A stretch of DNA of 64,000 bases from Apiotrichum sp. Y4204 (lineage: Eukaryota > Basidiomycota > Tremellomycetes > Trichosporonales > Trichosporonaceae): contig JAMYHL010000064.1 of assembly GCA_025531455.1 (NCBI GenBank), positions 124,001 through 188,000 of the forward strand, written 5' to 3'. The translations under genes and the position numbers were made by a program. The notes beneath the pieces were generated by a model. The model was not told where the DNA came from. It saw only the letters and a program-made list of their open reading frames with translations, and made no database searches. This document shows positions 54,805 to 64,000 of this stretch, one piece after another (the first letter of the stretch is position 1; each line of letters opens with the position of its first letter).

Positions 54805-57800
54805 TGGAAGGTGGTCATAGGGGGATTGGTAAATGCATGGTTTGAAGTCTTTTGGAGGGGAGGCGCAGAATTGACAGAAGGCTCCTGTTACTCATGGACT
54901 GCCACTTACATTGACAAACGAGGGCCTGGCCCTTGGAGGTAGCTAACGGAGACTTACATCCGCAGTCCGACTCGCCGTCCAAACCCCCCCCCCCCGAGAA
55001 CGATACGGAACATAATGTGCTCCGAAGAGAGGCGCCTTACCCCAATGCTTCAGCCACATAATCTCATCCGCATGACTGACAAGGTTAATTCTCCGTGTGC
55101 AGCTGTTAATAGCGTAACGGCCATATCTGTCAGTGCCGCCAGGGGACCGCATATCCAGTTTTATGTGCTCCAGTTTTATGTGCTGTCTGTGCGCTTTTAA
55201 CTTGCCATGTTATTTAGGATATCTGTGTACTGTATATACCTTATGATATTGTCCTCGGGGCCTTGCAGTTGCTGGGCCATACAAATCTGACAAGGTGTAG
55301 CTCACACAAGCCAACCGACCAAGGCGACGGCTAACCCAGCTTCCATCGCTTAGGACCGCCATGTGCATGCAAGTTTGGGCACGCTCTAACGGAGACTGGT
55401 GGCCGCGTGAGCTGAGACCAAGTCGAGCCCTGCCGGAGTTTTTCGGATCTCGGAACATGGAAAGCCGCGACCAAGCCATACCGCAGCATGGAGCACGTAC
55501 ACGCCCGCGCTCGTTGGATCTCGAGTGATACCGTCCCTGCTCTCTCCCGCACCATGGTACTACCACGGTGCCTGCCGCCATGCTGCTTCCTTCGCGAAGC
55601 TCGAATCGCGAAGAAGCACAACAGAGTACTGTATGTACGCCGCCGCGCGCGATTCGCCAAGACGCCTCGGCGCAATCGGTCCTATTTTCGTCTTGTTCCC
55701 GCCCCTTCTATGGATCCTTAGGCCCGTCCGAAGGGTTCCCGAGGGTTTTGAAGGGTGGAGTGTCCAGGGGTGGCGTATCAGATTAAAAAAGAACGAATTT
55801 AAAGAATACAGCAATTTGTATCAGATAACGGGACCAGTGGGGAGAGGCGAACCACAGACTGATCGACCGTGCATTGCCGTCGCCGCGATGCCCTTTGGTC
55901 TTTGGTCTGATGGTCTTGAGCGGTGCTGAAAGCCGGTTGGCTGTGCCAGGTCGGACGCGAAATGCGAAACTGCAGGATCGCGGGGATGGGTGGACTTGTG
56001 GAGCTCATATCGCAGCATTACGTTGACTTGCTAATGGGGCTGTCATGTCCTCTGACCGCCGTTAGACTTAGGTTTGCAGCCTACATGTGCGGCCATGAGT
56101 GCCTGTACAGCTCATGTGTACATGTACTGTACCCCAGGGTCCATCCCTTTCTGAGCCAGCCATGACGCGTATCACGGCAGTGAGAGTCGGGCGTCCCCTC
56201 GGAATCCGAAGAATGTTCACAAATGAATGAGCGAATGTGCATTGACGACAAAGGTACGCCTTGACGACGAGGCACCGTCCGAAGCTGTGGCTATTCACTT
56301 AGTACCACTGGTGCGGCGGGGGATATCCGGCACATCCCGCGCAGAGCCGACACGGTAGCCGACACGGTCTGCACGGCTGAGCGGGCTGCACGGGCTGCGG
56401 AGACGTATTTCGGGCCCCGCGAGCCCCCTTTGATGTCCGCCTCGCTGTCTGCGAACTCTCCGGCTGCTGCACCCTGATTTGGAGGTCGTACGCTTACCAA
56501 CTTTGAGCTGAGCGTCCTTGCGATCTTCAACGGACTCGCTCTTGAGAGAAGTTCATTCCGGCGCGGAGGCGCCGGCCGAAATGACCCACTTGGGATTCTA
56601 GAAGACTGCAAATGAATGACATTTAGACTTCTGACACTGAGAACCGGGCCGCTGGGGCTTGTCTTGCGGCGGAGATCCGGTTTGGAACGAACGAGATGGC
56701 AGACCGCACGCTAGTGCAGGTCGTCATGCCTCCGTGATCGGGTGACTGCCTCTTCTGGGCCCGCGCCACCAACCCGGGACCCCATTCCGAACCTCGCCAT
56801 CATCGATGCCGTCCATGCAATGGAATGGTCCCCTAGAGAGCGGAGGGTGAGCTACTGAATTAGCGGTTTGGCGTGCGACCTTTTCCTTCTGCCTCCACAT
56901 TTTATTCTATTTCATTATTTTTTTTCCGGGTTGGTGGTATTTTTATCGGACCCGAAGACACCGAGATGGCCGAATGTGCCTGGCGAAATGGGGGTCGCCT
57001 CTATCAGATAGCGGCCGAAACACCCATACCGTAGAACAGTACTCCACATGTCCCCGTCCAATCGCGACCAATTCTCCGTAGTACCCTGTTGCGTTCTCTA
57101 GCTCCAATGCGCTGCGCCTTTTTTTGGAACACTGCGATCAGAGCCAAGAGCCCCGAGGAATATGCTGGACCTCATGATGACGGGATGGTGTGCTTTGTTC
57201 AGGGTGGTGTGGGTGGCTGCGCCTGGTGATTGCGCATCCATGTGAGACGAGAGCTCTTAGAGTGCGAGAGGTCGCTGAAAACTCATGTTTCATTGCCCTC
57301 CCACGCCGACGGGCGACATAGGATCCGAACTACCGAATGCTGCCCTGCGACTGATCAAGATAGATCCTCGACGGCTTGCTGCGGCCGACATGACCTTTGC
57401 GAAAAGCATAACCGCACGGCAATCCCATCCGCGGCAGAAGAGCACGTCCTTTCATCCGCAGCTCCTGCACGCCGCCAGACCTAGGAGACAAAAAAATCCA
57501 GCCTACTCGACTACATTCAGTATTCAGTGGACATGGAAACACCTGCTAGCCCTGAGCTCCAACTCTATTTGGCCTCTCTATTTTTGGTGCCTTGGCGCTG
57601 GTATCGACAAGTGACCGACAATGCGTACATCGTCCAACCAGCGCGCAGCTGGTGGCACGCCACACGCCCCCAGATGCTGCAGGCCCGGCCGGTGGAGCCG
57701 TGTCGCGAATCAAAAATGCCAGGAATGAAGATGAGAGACGGTGGACGTCAGGTTTGGGGGCGAAAAGCTGGGATCCGATGAAAGATGGTTGAGCGAAAAG

Positions 57801-57842
57801 GGAAGGACGCCGACGAGAAAGGGTTCCAGTCGGTGCTGTCGT

Positions 57843-57851
57843 ATCTGATAT
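57843..57851 (+). promoter_or_regulatory. Candidate GATA-factor site upstream of ferric reductase
   Basis: ATCTGATAT fits eight of nine bases of the ATCWGATAA site bound by fungal iron-repressor GATA factors. It sits about 290 bp before the ATG. Two similar sites lie farther upstream (57004 and 55820). Function is inferred. Confidence 0.4.
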
Positions 57852-58040
57852 AAGAATCGGCCGTGATACCCTTCTTGATTCCCACACCGCTCGCTGGTCG
57901 CAGCACTCTTACTCTTCTTCTCAACACCAGTTGACTGTTTGTTGCTGTCACCTGTCGCGTTTTGTTCTTCGGCCACGATACGTTCGCATTCCAGCATCGT
58001 CAAGTATAAACCAGTTAAGGCAAAAGACAGAGTGAAAAAG

Positions 58041-58122
58041 TGAGTTACCACGGAACGCCCAAATGCCTCGCATTCCGGCGGCACGACACAAATGCCTCCC
58101 ATTCCGATCGGTCTAACATTAG
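58041..58122 (+). other. Probable 5' UTR intron of ferric reductase
   Basis: GTGAGTTACC at the left end and a CTAACATTAG branch/acceptor at the right end delimit 82 nt. A near-identical 17-nt block containing AAATGCCTC and CATTCCG occurs twice inside it (58062 and 58090). If spliced, upstream ATGs are removed and translation starts at 58137. Confidence 0.6.
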
Positions 58123-58136
58123 TACGTGATTTCGAC

Positions 58137-60131
58137 ATGGACTTTGGAAAGCGTCTCCACGTAGCAGCCCTGGTGGCAATCGTCACTGCGGCCCAGGTGG
58201 TCGCCCAAGGCCACGGGGGAGAGGGAGGTCACGGAGGTCAACCAGCTACGGGCGGGGGCAATGGCACCACCACGCCGGCCAAGCCCAAGATCGATAAGAA
58301 GGCGCGTAACAGGCATCGCGACCGCTGCATCTTCATCGTCTGGTGGATCATCACCGGTGTTGTCTTCGCATACGCTGCGGTGTACTTCTTCCATCTACTC
58401 CACGCCGCCCATCAGCGCCGCAAGGTCGCCAAGGCGCGTGAGTCGGGCCGGGCAGTCGTCCCCGCCATTCCCCGCCCGGGCGTCCGCAACCTGCACCGCG
58501 CGACGACCTCGACCCTGCGCAACCTCGCATTCGTCCGCGTCCTCCCCATCCCCCTCTCCATCTACTCCAAGTTCAACCTCAACGAAGTCTTCTGGAGCAC
58601 AGCGTACCTCGGCATTGTCCTCGGCATGGGCTTCTACATGTCCAAGTTTGGTGGCACCTTCGACTACCGCAACCCAATGGGTATCATCGCGACCAGTCAA
58701 CTCCCCTTTGTTATTGGCCTCGCTGGGCGCAACAACATCCTCTCGGCACTTACTGGCGTCTCGTACGAAGTCTTCAACTTTCTTCATCGCGCGTCGGCCC
58801 GTACCTGTCTCCTCGCGTCCGCACTTCACGTCTTCAAGTGGATTGACAAGGGTCTCGGCAAGCACGGTCCCGGAACATGGCGCTTCACGACGGGTGTGAT
58901 TGCCGGTGTTGGATTCGTCATGCTGTGGCTCACCTCGTTCAAGATTGTCCGCGACTGGGCCTACGAGTTCTTCCTCATCTCCCACATCGCCTTCAACCTC
59001 ATGTTCCTCGCCGGTCTCTACCGCCACACCCCCGAGTACCGCGAGTACGTATGGGTTGGCCTGTTCCTCTGGGGTCTCGACCGGTTCTGCGGGCTCGCGC
59101 GCCTGTTCATCCTCAACAAGTGGTGGTCGCTCCCCTTCAGGCGCTCGCGCAACGAGCCAGAGCACACTGCCAAGATCGAAATGGTCGACACCGACGTTCT
59201 CCGCATCACTCTCCACCGCCCCATGCTCCGCTGGTACGCCGGTAACCACGCGTATCTCACCATGCCGGAGATTGCGACCCTGCGCTATGAGCAGCACCCG
59301 TTCACAATCGCCAACACGCCCGACGAGTCGGGCAACGTCATCTTCCTCGTCCGCGCCCAGCAGGGATTTACCCGACGCATTCTCGAGCACCTCGGCGACC
59401 AGAAGGATAACACGTTCCGCACGTACATTGAGGGCCCGTACGGCGCGCCCCACGACATGAACTACTTTGACTCGGTGCTCCTCCTCGCGGGCGGCACGGG
59501 AATCACGCACTCGCTCTCGCACCTCCTCAACGTCATCAAGCACGGGCGAGAGGGAAAGACAGGCGTCGCCCACGCTCGCCTCGTATGGAACGTCCGCCAC
59601 CACTCGAACGCCGCGTGGATCGCGCCACTCATCAACGAGGCGATGAAGGCTGGTGCTGGCCCTGTGGACATCCAGATCGACATCCACGTTACGCGCTCGG
59701 CCGCCGCCGACGAGCCCGGAGAGCCGCCACGAGCCGACGTTGATGCCTCGCCCACTGCTTCCGATGAAGACTGCGACCACGGGTCGGGCGAGGGCTCTTC
59801 CACGGGCTCCTCGGAGGAGCAGGGCGAGAAGACCCGCGCGCCCTCAATACACGGTGACGTCACGCCGAACAAGTACGCGCTCCTTGCCGGCTTCTGTCCC
59901 GCCGCAGCGGCGGTCACAACGTTCCACCACGGCCGGAGCCACGTCGAGCGCGTTCTCACTGAAGTGGTCGGCTCCTCGCCGAACGACGGCGGCGGTATCG
60001 GTGTGTCTGTCTGTGGTCCCACCGCACTCGCGCTCGACGTCCGCCGCGCAGTGTGCAACGTCCGCACGGCTCGCAACGTCATGAATGGTCAGACGCCGAT
60101 CACCTTCCACAGCGGCAACTTTGGGTGGTAA
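58137..60131 (+). CDS. Ferric reductase (FRE type, plasma membrane)
   Basis: Predicted 664-residue NADPH-dependent metalloreductase for high-affinity iron or copper uptake. MDFGKRLHVAALVAIVTAAQ is a signal peptide; the short exoplasmic N-terminus is Gly/His-rich (GHGGEGGHGGQ). The ferric-reductase transmembrane domain has paired haem histidines: H-x13-H in FLHRASARTCLLASALHVF and H-x13-H in SHIAFNLMFLAGLYRH. The FAD-binding segment HPFTIANTPDE and NADPH-binding LLLAGGTGITHSLSH follow, and VSVCGPTALALDVRRAV near the end fits the NAD-binding fold, with a final FGW. An acidic Ser/Glu-rich insertion (about residues 540-580) interrupts the NADPH domain. Start 58137 is preferred to 58092 because the region between is a probable 5' UTR intron. 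GATA-like sites lie upstream. A multicopper oxidase or iron permease partner is not in the window. Confidence 0.92.
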   Translation: MDFGKRLHVAALVAIVTAAQVVAQGHGGEGGHGGQPATGGGNGTTTPAKPKIDKKARNRHRDRCIFIVWWIITGVVFAYAAVYFFHLLHAAHQRRKVAKARESGRAVVPAIPRPGVRNLHRATTSTLRNLAFVRVLPIPLSIYSKFNLNEVFWSTAYLGIVLGMGFYMSKFGGTFDYRNPMGIIATSQLPFVIGLAGRNNILSALTGVSYEVFNFLHRASARTCLLASALHVFKWIDKGLGKHGPGTWRFTTGVIAGVGFVMLWLTSFKIVRDWAYEFFLISHIAFNLMFLAGLYRHTPEYREYVWVGLFLWGLDRFCGLARLFILNKWWSLPFRRSRNEPEHTAKIEMVDTDVLRITLHRPMLRWYAGNHAYLTMPEIATLRYEQHPFTIANTPDESGNVIFLVRAQQGFTRRILEHLGDQKDNTFRTYIEGPYGAPHDMNYFDSVLLLAGGTGITHSLSHLLNVIKHGREGKTGVAHARLVWNVRHHSNAAWIAPLINEAMKAGAGPVDIQIDIHVTRSAAADEPGEPPRADVDASPTASDEDCDHGSGEGSSTGSSEEQGEKTRAPSIHGDVTPNKYALLAGFCPAAAAVTTFHHGRSHVERVLTEVVGSSPNDGGGIGVSVCGPTALALDVRRAVCNVRTARNVMNGQTPITFHSGNFGW

Positions 60132-62231
60132 ATAGTCAGAAAGTCAGGGGGTGAGCGAGTTTGCCAACTCACTCACAATGGCATGGTGATCTCCGAGGCA
60201 TCACCTCATTAGACGGCACATATCAAATATGTAGAATAGAGGGATTCTTTGTAATGCCACGACGGCTGGGTTAACGATACGCAATGAATCAGTAGTGAGG
60301 GAATGTGTGAGTTTGCAAGAATGATGAGTGGTGGTTGAGTTGCTTTGTCGATGGTCGATGGAGAGCCTGGTCACGTGTGGACATGGGCGGAAACGCGGAA
60401 CGCGCGCGGAGCAGAGATGTGCCCTGTGCTGTTGCCGGCAGCGATCAGCAACCAACAGGCGACGGCCAGTGGCACAGCCACGGAAGATCAAGCGACCGAT
60501 CTCGTCCGTCGGCGACTTTACCCCACATCCAAAGTGCGCTGAGTCTCAAGACTTCATCGCCGCCGGAGGTCACATTCATGCTATCTATACACCTCTCGTC
60601 GGTCTCCTCCGTCGTCAGCATCAGCCCTGTTCTGAGTATAGCCCCCTCGGCCCCGATATAGCAAACGTCCCGACTGCGCCAGCGCGCACATCCTGCCCTG
60701 CGTCACGGGATGACCGACACCGCCGACATCCGGAGAAGCATCCTCTCCCTCACTGTGTGGTGGCGCGCTAAACTGGCACAGGCGCGCTCACATCAGGACT
60801 GGTGACACTGTCGCCTGCCGACTCCACACCGCCCAGATCTGTGGCGCGGTGTAGCGACGTAGTCTGTCTTTTCGAGTCTTTTGGGCACTGTGGAGCGGTG
60901 GTGCTCATCGGTCACGAGATGACTGCTGCTGACTGCGGACATTCCTAAGAAACAACGGCCTCGTCACAGTCCCAACACTCGATGAGTGTCGGGTATCTCA
61001 CACCTGGGGATGTCTTTCTAGTCCACTTCTATGTGTGAGTTCTGTTTTGCTCGCCGAGTTCACCTAATGGTTTCTGGCGCAGGCTCCTATGCAGATGGTT
61101 TGGGGATGTTCGAAGCTCGAGCACAGCGTGTTCTGTTACAACAGAGCATGCCACGCGAGCGGAGATGACAACATTGACATGTGCTTAATGGACAGTACGA
61201 GAACGCCAACCTTAGAGCTTCCAAGTCGTCACATGGTTTGACCTAGCCATTCCCACCAACATTGAGCTCAGCCATCCCATGGATCACTGGCAGCTGACGA
61301 GGGATCGAGGGGATCTGGTCCGGCCCGCAGCACGTGCACAGCTCGGAGTTGGCGACTTTGGCGCGCAAAGCTTGACGCATGACGCATGACGACAACGGCC
61401 TGGGCCATTCTCGGGGATTAACGTACCTCATGCGCAAGCTTTGTCTCTGTCGCGATTTGAGCCCGATCATCTGTGGGGCCTTGACGACCATGCTGTGTAT
61501 CGATTGGTATTTCAAGAGGCCGAGGGGCCGCTGTTGATTTGTATTTTGAGGCCGAAGAGCGGTTCTGCGTCGAGATGCACAGCGAGAACATCCGGCGACC
61601 GAACAGTAAAATGGTGGCCGCCGCGACTGAGAGTACAGTCCAGGTTTGTCTCTGTGGAGCGACAAATAGGCTTACTATAGTACGCGACCTGGCGCGATCT
61701 GCGGAATGTGCTTCTTGCCGCGAGAAGCAGTGGACATGTGATTCGTGATTCATGTGCGTGCAGTAATCTCCATGCGCAGTAGCACGCTGGTACGGGGGAG
61801 TGGCCCTATCGACTGCGCGGGCCTGAGTGAAATGGGCGGTGGAAACCGCTGCTCCAACACTACGATTTTCTCGGACCGCGATGGGCGTCCAGGTCGCGCC
61901 GTACCTGGCGACACCACCCTCTCACTTTTGACTGGCCTGTAAGAGCCGCAAGATCGCCACGACAACGAAGGACTCAATGGCTATCCGCTCACATGACATC
62001 ACTTATGAGCATACGTCTGTCGATTGACTGCTAGTCTACAGGAACGACATGGCGGAGATCTGTGGCAGAGAGTGGGTGTGGCGGAGAGGAGAGTGGCGCC
62101 GGGGATGGGTGAGGTGGCTATTCGGCAGTGGGAGATGCCTGACTGCGGCGGCAAGAGTGGCTTATTAGCACGGATGTCAAGAGGCTGACGAGCTTGAATG
62201 TCAATGGTCCTTCGAAAGGCGACTGAGAAAA

Positions 62232-62290
62232 TCATTTGTAGAAGACTGTAACAGTCATTTGTAGAAGAGTGCAACGGTCATTTGTAGAAT
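62232..62290 (+). repeat. 23-bp tandem repeat, about 2.5 copies
   Basis: TCATTTGTAGAAG-type units begin at 62232, 62255 and 62278, giving a period of 23 bp; a degenerate further piece follows near 62300. Confidence 0.75.
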
Positions 62291-62340
62291 GCGAATGAAT
62301 TCGTAGAAGACTGAATGCGATGGTATCTGTTGAAAGCCCT

Positions 62341-62361
62341 GGGGGGGGGGGGGGGGGGGGG
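62341..62361 (+). repeat. Poly-G tract
   Basis: A run of about 20 consecutive G, flanked by CCCT and TTAATT. Confidence 0.85.
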
Positions 62362-64000
62362 TTAATTCCCAGAGAGCAGCGCCATCCTGACTAACCACCT
62401 CCAGTGCTCCGACTAACCCCCCACCCCCTGCCGTCGACGAGGTGAGTACCGGCTGGAGAATGGGCGCCTGCTGCGATTGGTAATGTGTCAAAGTGAAGAG
62501 CTTCTCTTGCATAACAAATTGCTGCCATCGTCAACACCGTGCTCGATACCTGTACTACGCGCACGGTCACCAAGCGCTCATTCGCGGACCGCCCGCGCTC
62601 CCCACCTCCGACCGGACGACGCGTGACTACCGTGACGCGCCTCGGCGACCGTAGATCCGATCTGGTTCAGTCGTCGCCGCGCGACGCAGCGTTTCGCTCC
62701 ACAGGACGCCCGCGCACGGAGTAAAGAGCAGGGCAGCAAACTCGTTCAGGTATCGGTGGGCATTGTTGATCGGAAGACTCCTCCGAGCTCCGACAACGAG
62801 CGACCCGGTCCGACGTAGCTTTCGAAACGGGGATGCGGTCGCAATTGCGGTCCAAGTTGTGCCACAGATCTGACACGCAGGGAGGGTCTATTGACGCCCG
62901 TAGCAACTTAGGTATCGGAATCGGAGTTGCGCGCCGAGGTTGAGGCTGTGTACACCAAGACAGGAGTGTTGCACACCGAGACAGAAGGAGTGTTCTGGAG
63001 ATCTGGAGAGGCGTGGGATTCCCACGGCGTGAGGTCCGGTTGAGGGTCAAGGAGGCGGGGGCGGATCAACATGATTGTAGGAGCCGGGTCAGGCGGTTTG
63101 GAGAGATGTTCGTTGGGTCGCTATGAGATTCATGTTTGCACCATGTTTCTCTGTCGGGTGCTTCGTAAGCCACAACATCTCTCGACGTCCCTCGTCTCCT
63201 GTAGAGACCCTTCCGCCACCAATACGCAGATCTGTAGTGCCTCAGTGAGGTGAGTATTTTCCCTGTAGCGACTCAGTAATGTGACCACCCCTTCCTTGGA
63301 TGAGGATAAACATGCTCGAGGCTTGACACATGAGTGGCACGCGTCCAGGCACGGCATAGGAAATGTAGGAAATTGACCCGGATTATCTGGGTGTGAGTTC
63401 TCGGAGGAAGCAGGAGTGCCGAATCAGAGCTTGCGACTGGCCAGTTGACTGTGACCGTTCGCGGTGACTGCTTGGGGGGGCTCAGCCTGCGTTACCAGGA
63501 GCCGTCCACGATGACCTGAGCCCCCGAGCCCTGCGCCGACAACTTTACCTCCTGTAAGCCACGATACGGGGGCTGCAACGCTTGGACCGGGCCGCGGGGC
63601 TGGTGGACCCGCGTGGATCACGAGATGCAGAGCGAGGAGCGACGTGCGGATGAGGAATGTAACCGTATTGATTCTGTGTCGCGATTCGGTTGGAAGGAAC
63701 ACTCGGGATCTGGATCCGAGCGCCTCACCCTCACCTCCGAGGTGACCTCGACGGGGCCCGGCTGTGCGGCTGTGCGTGTATGACCCGAGTTGGCGAGGTT
63801 GAGTGCGAGGCGTGTGGCGCGTGGCGGTCAATAGCCAGACGCCCAGCCCAGGGCGACTGGGTGGCTGCCGAGACAGGGCCCTATTGAATGGCCGAGGGAC
63901 TCGGAGCGAGAAGGTCAGTGTGAGGTGAATGTATCCTTGAGCAGAAGCACACTGGATCGCGGACGTTGTGGAGGGACATTGTTGGATGTTGGATATTGGG

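Larger units (their letters stand above)
54805..58136. other. Long gene-poor interval before ferric reductase
   Basis: About 3.3 kb. A C12 run lies at about 54984-54995. ATCAGATAA at 55820-55828, ATCAGATAG at 57004-57012 and ATCTGATAT at 57843-57851 resemble fungal GATA-factor iron-response sites. TATAAA at 58006-58011 and a probable 5' UTR intron (58041-58122) precede the ferric reductase. No other gene was recognised. Confidence 0.5.
60132..64000. other. Gene-free interval at right end
   Basis: About 3.9 kb with no supported gene. It contains 23-bp tandem repeats at 62232-62290 and a run of about 20 G at 62341-62361. Open frames are short and overlap on both strands. Confidence 0.5.

Noticed and set aside
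58092..58136. Earlier in-frame ATG of the ferric reductase
   Set aside because: It lies inside a segment with good intron ends, and the signal peptide reads best from 58137.
58395..59780. 461-codon open frame on the minus strand
   Set aside because: It is antisense to the ferric reductase, has no recognisable motif, and long antisense frames are expected opposite GC-rich coding sequence.

Overview
The window looks like a chromosome segment of a GC-rich basidiomycete yeast, probably a tremellomycete near Trichosporonales. The reasons are many very short spliceosomal introns (33 to 60 nt, GT..AG, with CTAAC/CTGAC/TACTAAT branch sites just before the acceptor), C/T-rich sense-strand leaders, and fungal families such as Zn2Cys6 regulators, a Gap1-type RasGAP, an ERJ5-type J protein and an FRE-type ferric reductase. 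The species placement is inference. I found no tRNA, rRNA, CRISPR array, recognisable transposon or viral gene. The gene models are my own splicing by eye; those stated with exact exon sums close in frame.

Left part (1-21 kb): a gene-free stretch to 4.16 kb; an amidase-signature enzyme (4163-6314, minus) divergent from an HD-domain hydrolase (6831-7920, plus); a small secreted protein resembling cyanovirin-N (8281-8854, minus); a small disordered protein ending in an aromatic tail (10987-11418, minus); a 700-residue low-complexity Gln/His/Asn-rich protein with an internal 24-bp minisatellite (14946-17134, plus); a tyrosine-phosphatase-like protein (17665-18571, plus); and a secreted double-psi beta-barrel protein (19674-20423, plus).

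Middle (21-47 kb): a CXXC zinc-binding DUF866 protein (21147-22145, minus) divergent from an ERJ5-like ER J protein (22517-23716, plus); a Zn2Cys6 regulator with an unusually wide zinc-cluster loop (23903-26984, minus); a Gap1-type RasGAP (27745-30665, minus); a long C/T-skewed leader region; TMA7 in six tiny exons (35016-35920, minus); a second Zn2Cys6 regulator (36293-39441, minus); a coiled-coil protein (42741-43783, plus); and a Ser/Pro-rich protein with PKA-like RRxS sites (44746-46914, minus).

Right part (47-64 kb): a PEX11-family protein (50919-52419, plus), a cytochrome P450 (53080-54804, plus) and a ferric reductase (58137-60131, plus), then about 3.9 kb without a gene I can support.

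The genes do not form an obvious cluster; they are mostly unrelated housekeeping and accessory functions. Possible functional links are signalling (RasGAP plus a candidate PKA substrate) and peroxisome/redox metabolism (PEX11, P450, ferric reductase), both only inferred from proximity. I found no clear-cut novel system. The most unusual signals are a helically phased array of TGTACGTA sites at 41.07 kb, an ATG-free in-frame extension upstream of the 42.7-kb gene, the micro-exon structure of TMA7, and an 8-bp CAAG-type tandem repeat present at both ends of the window.
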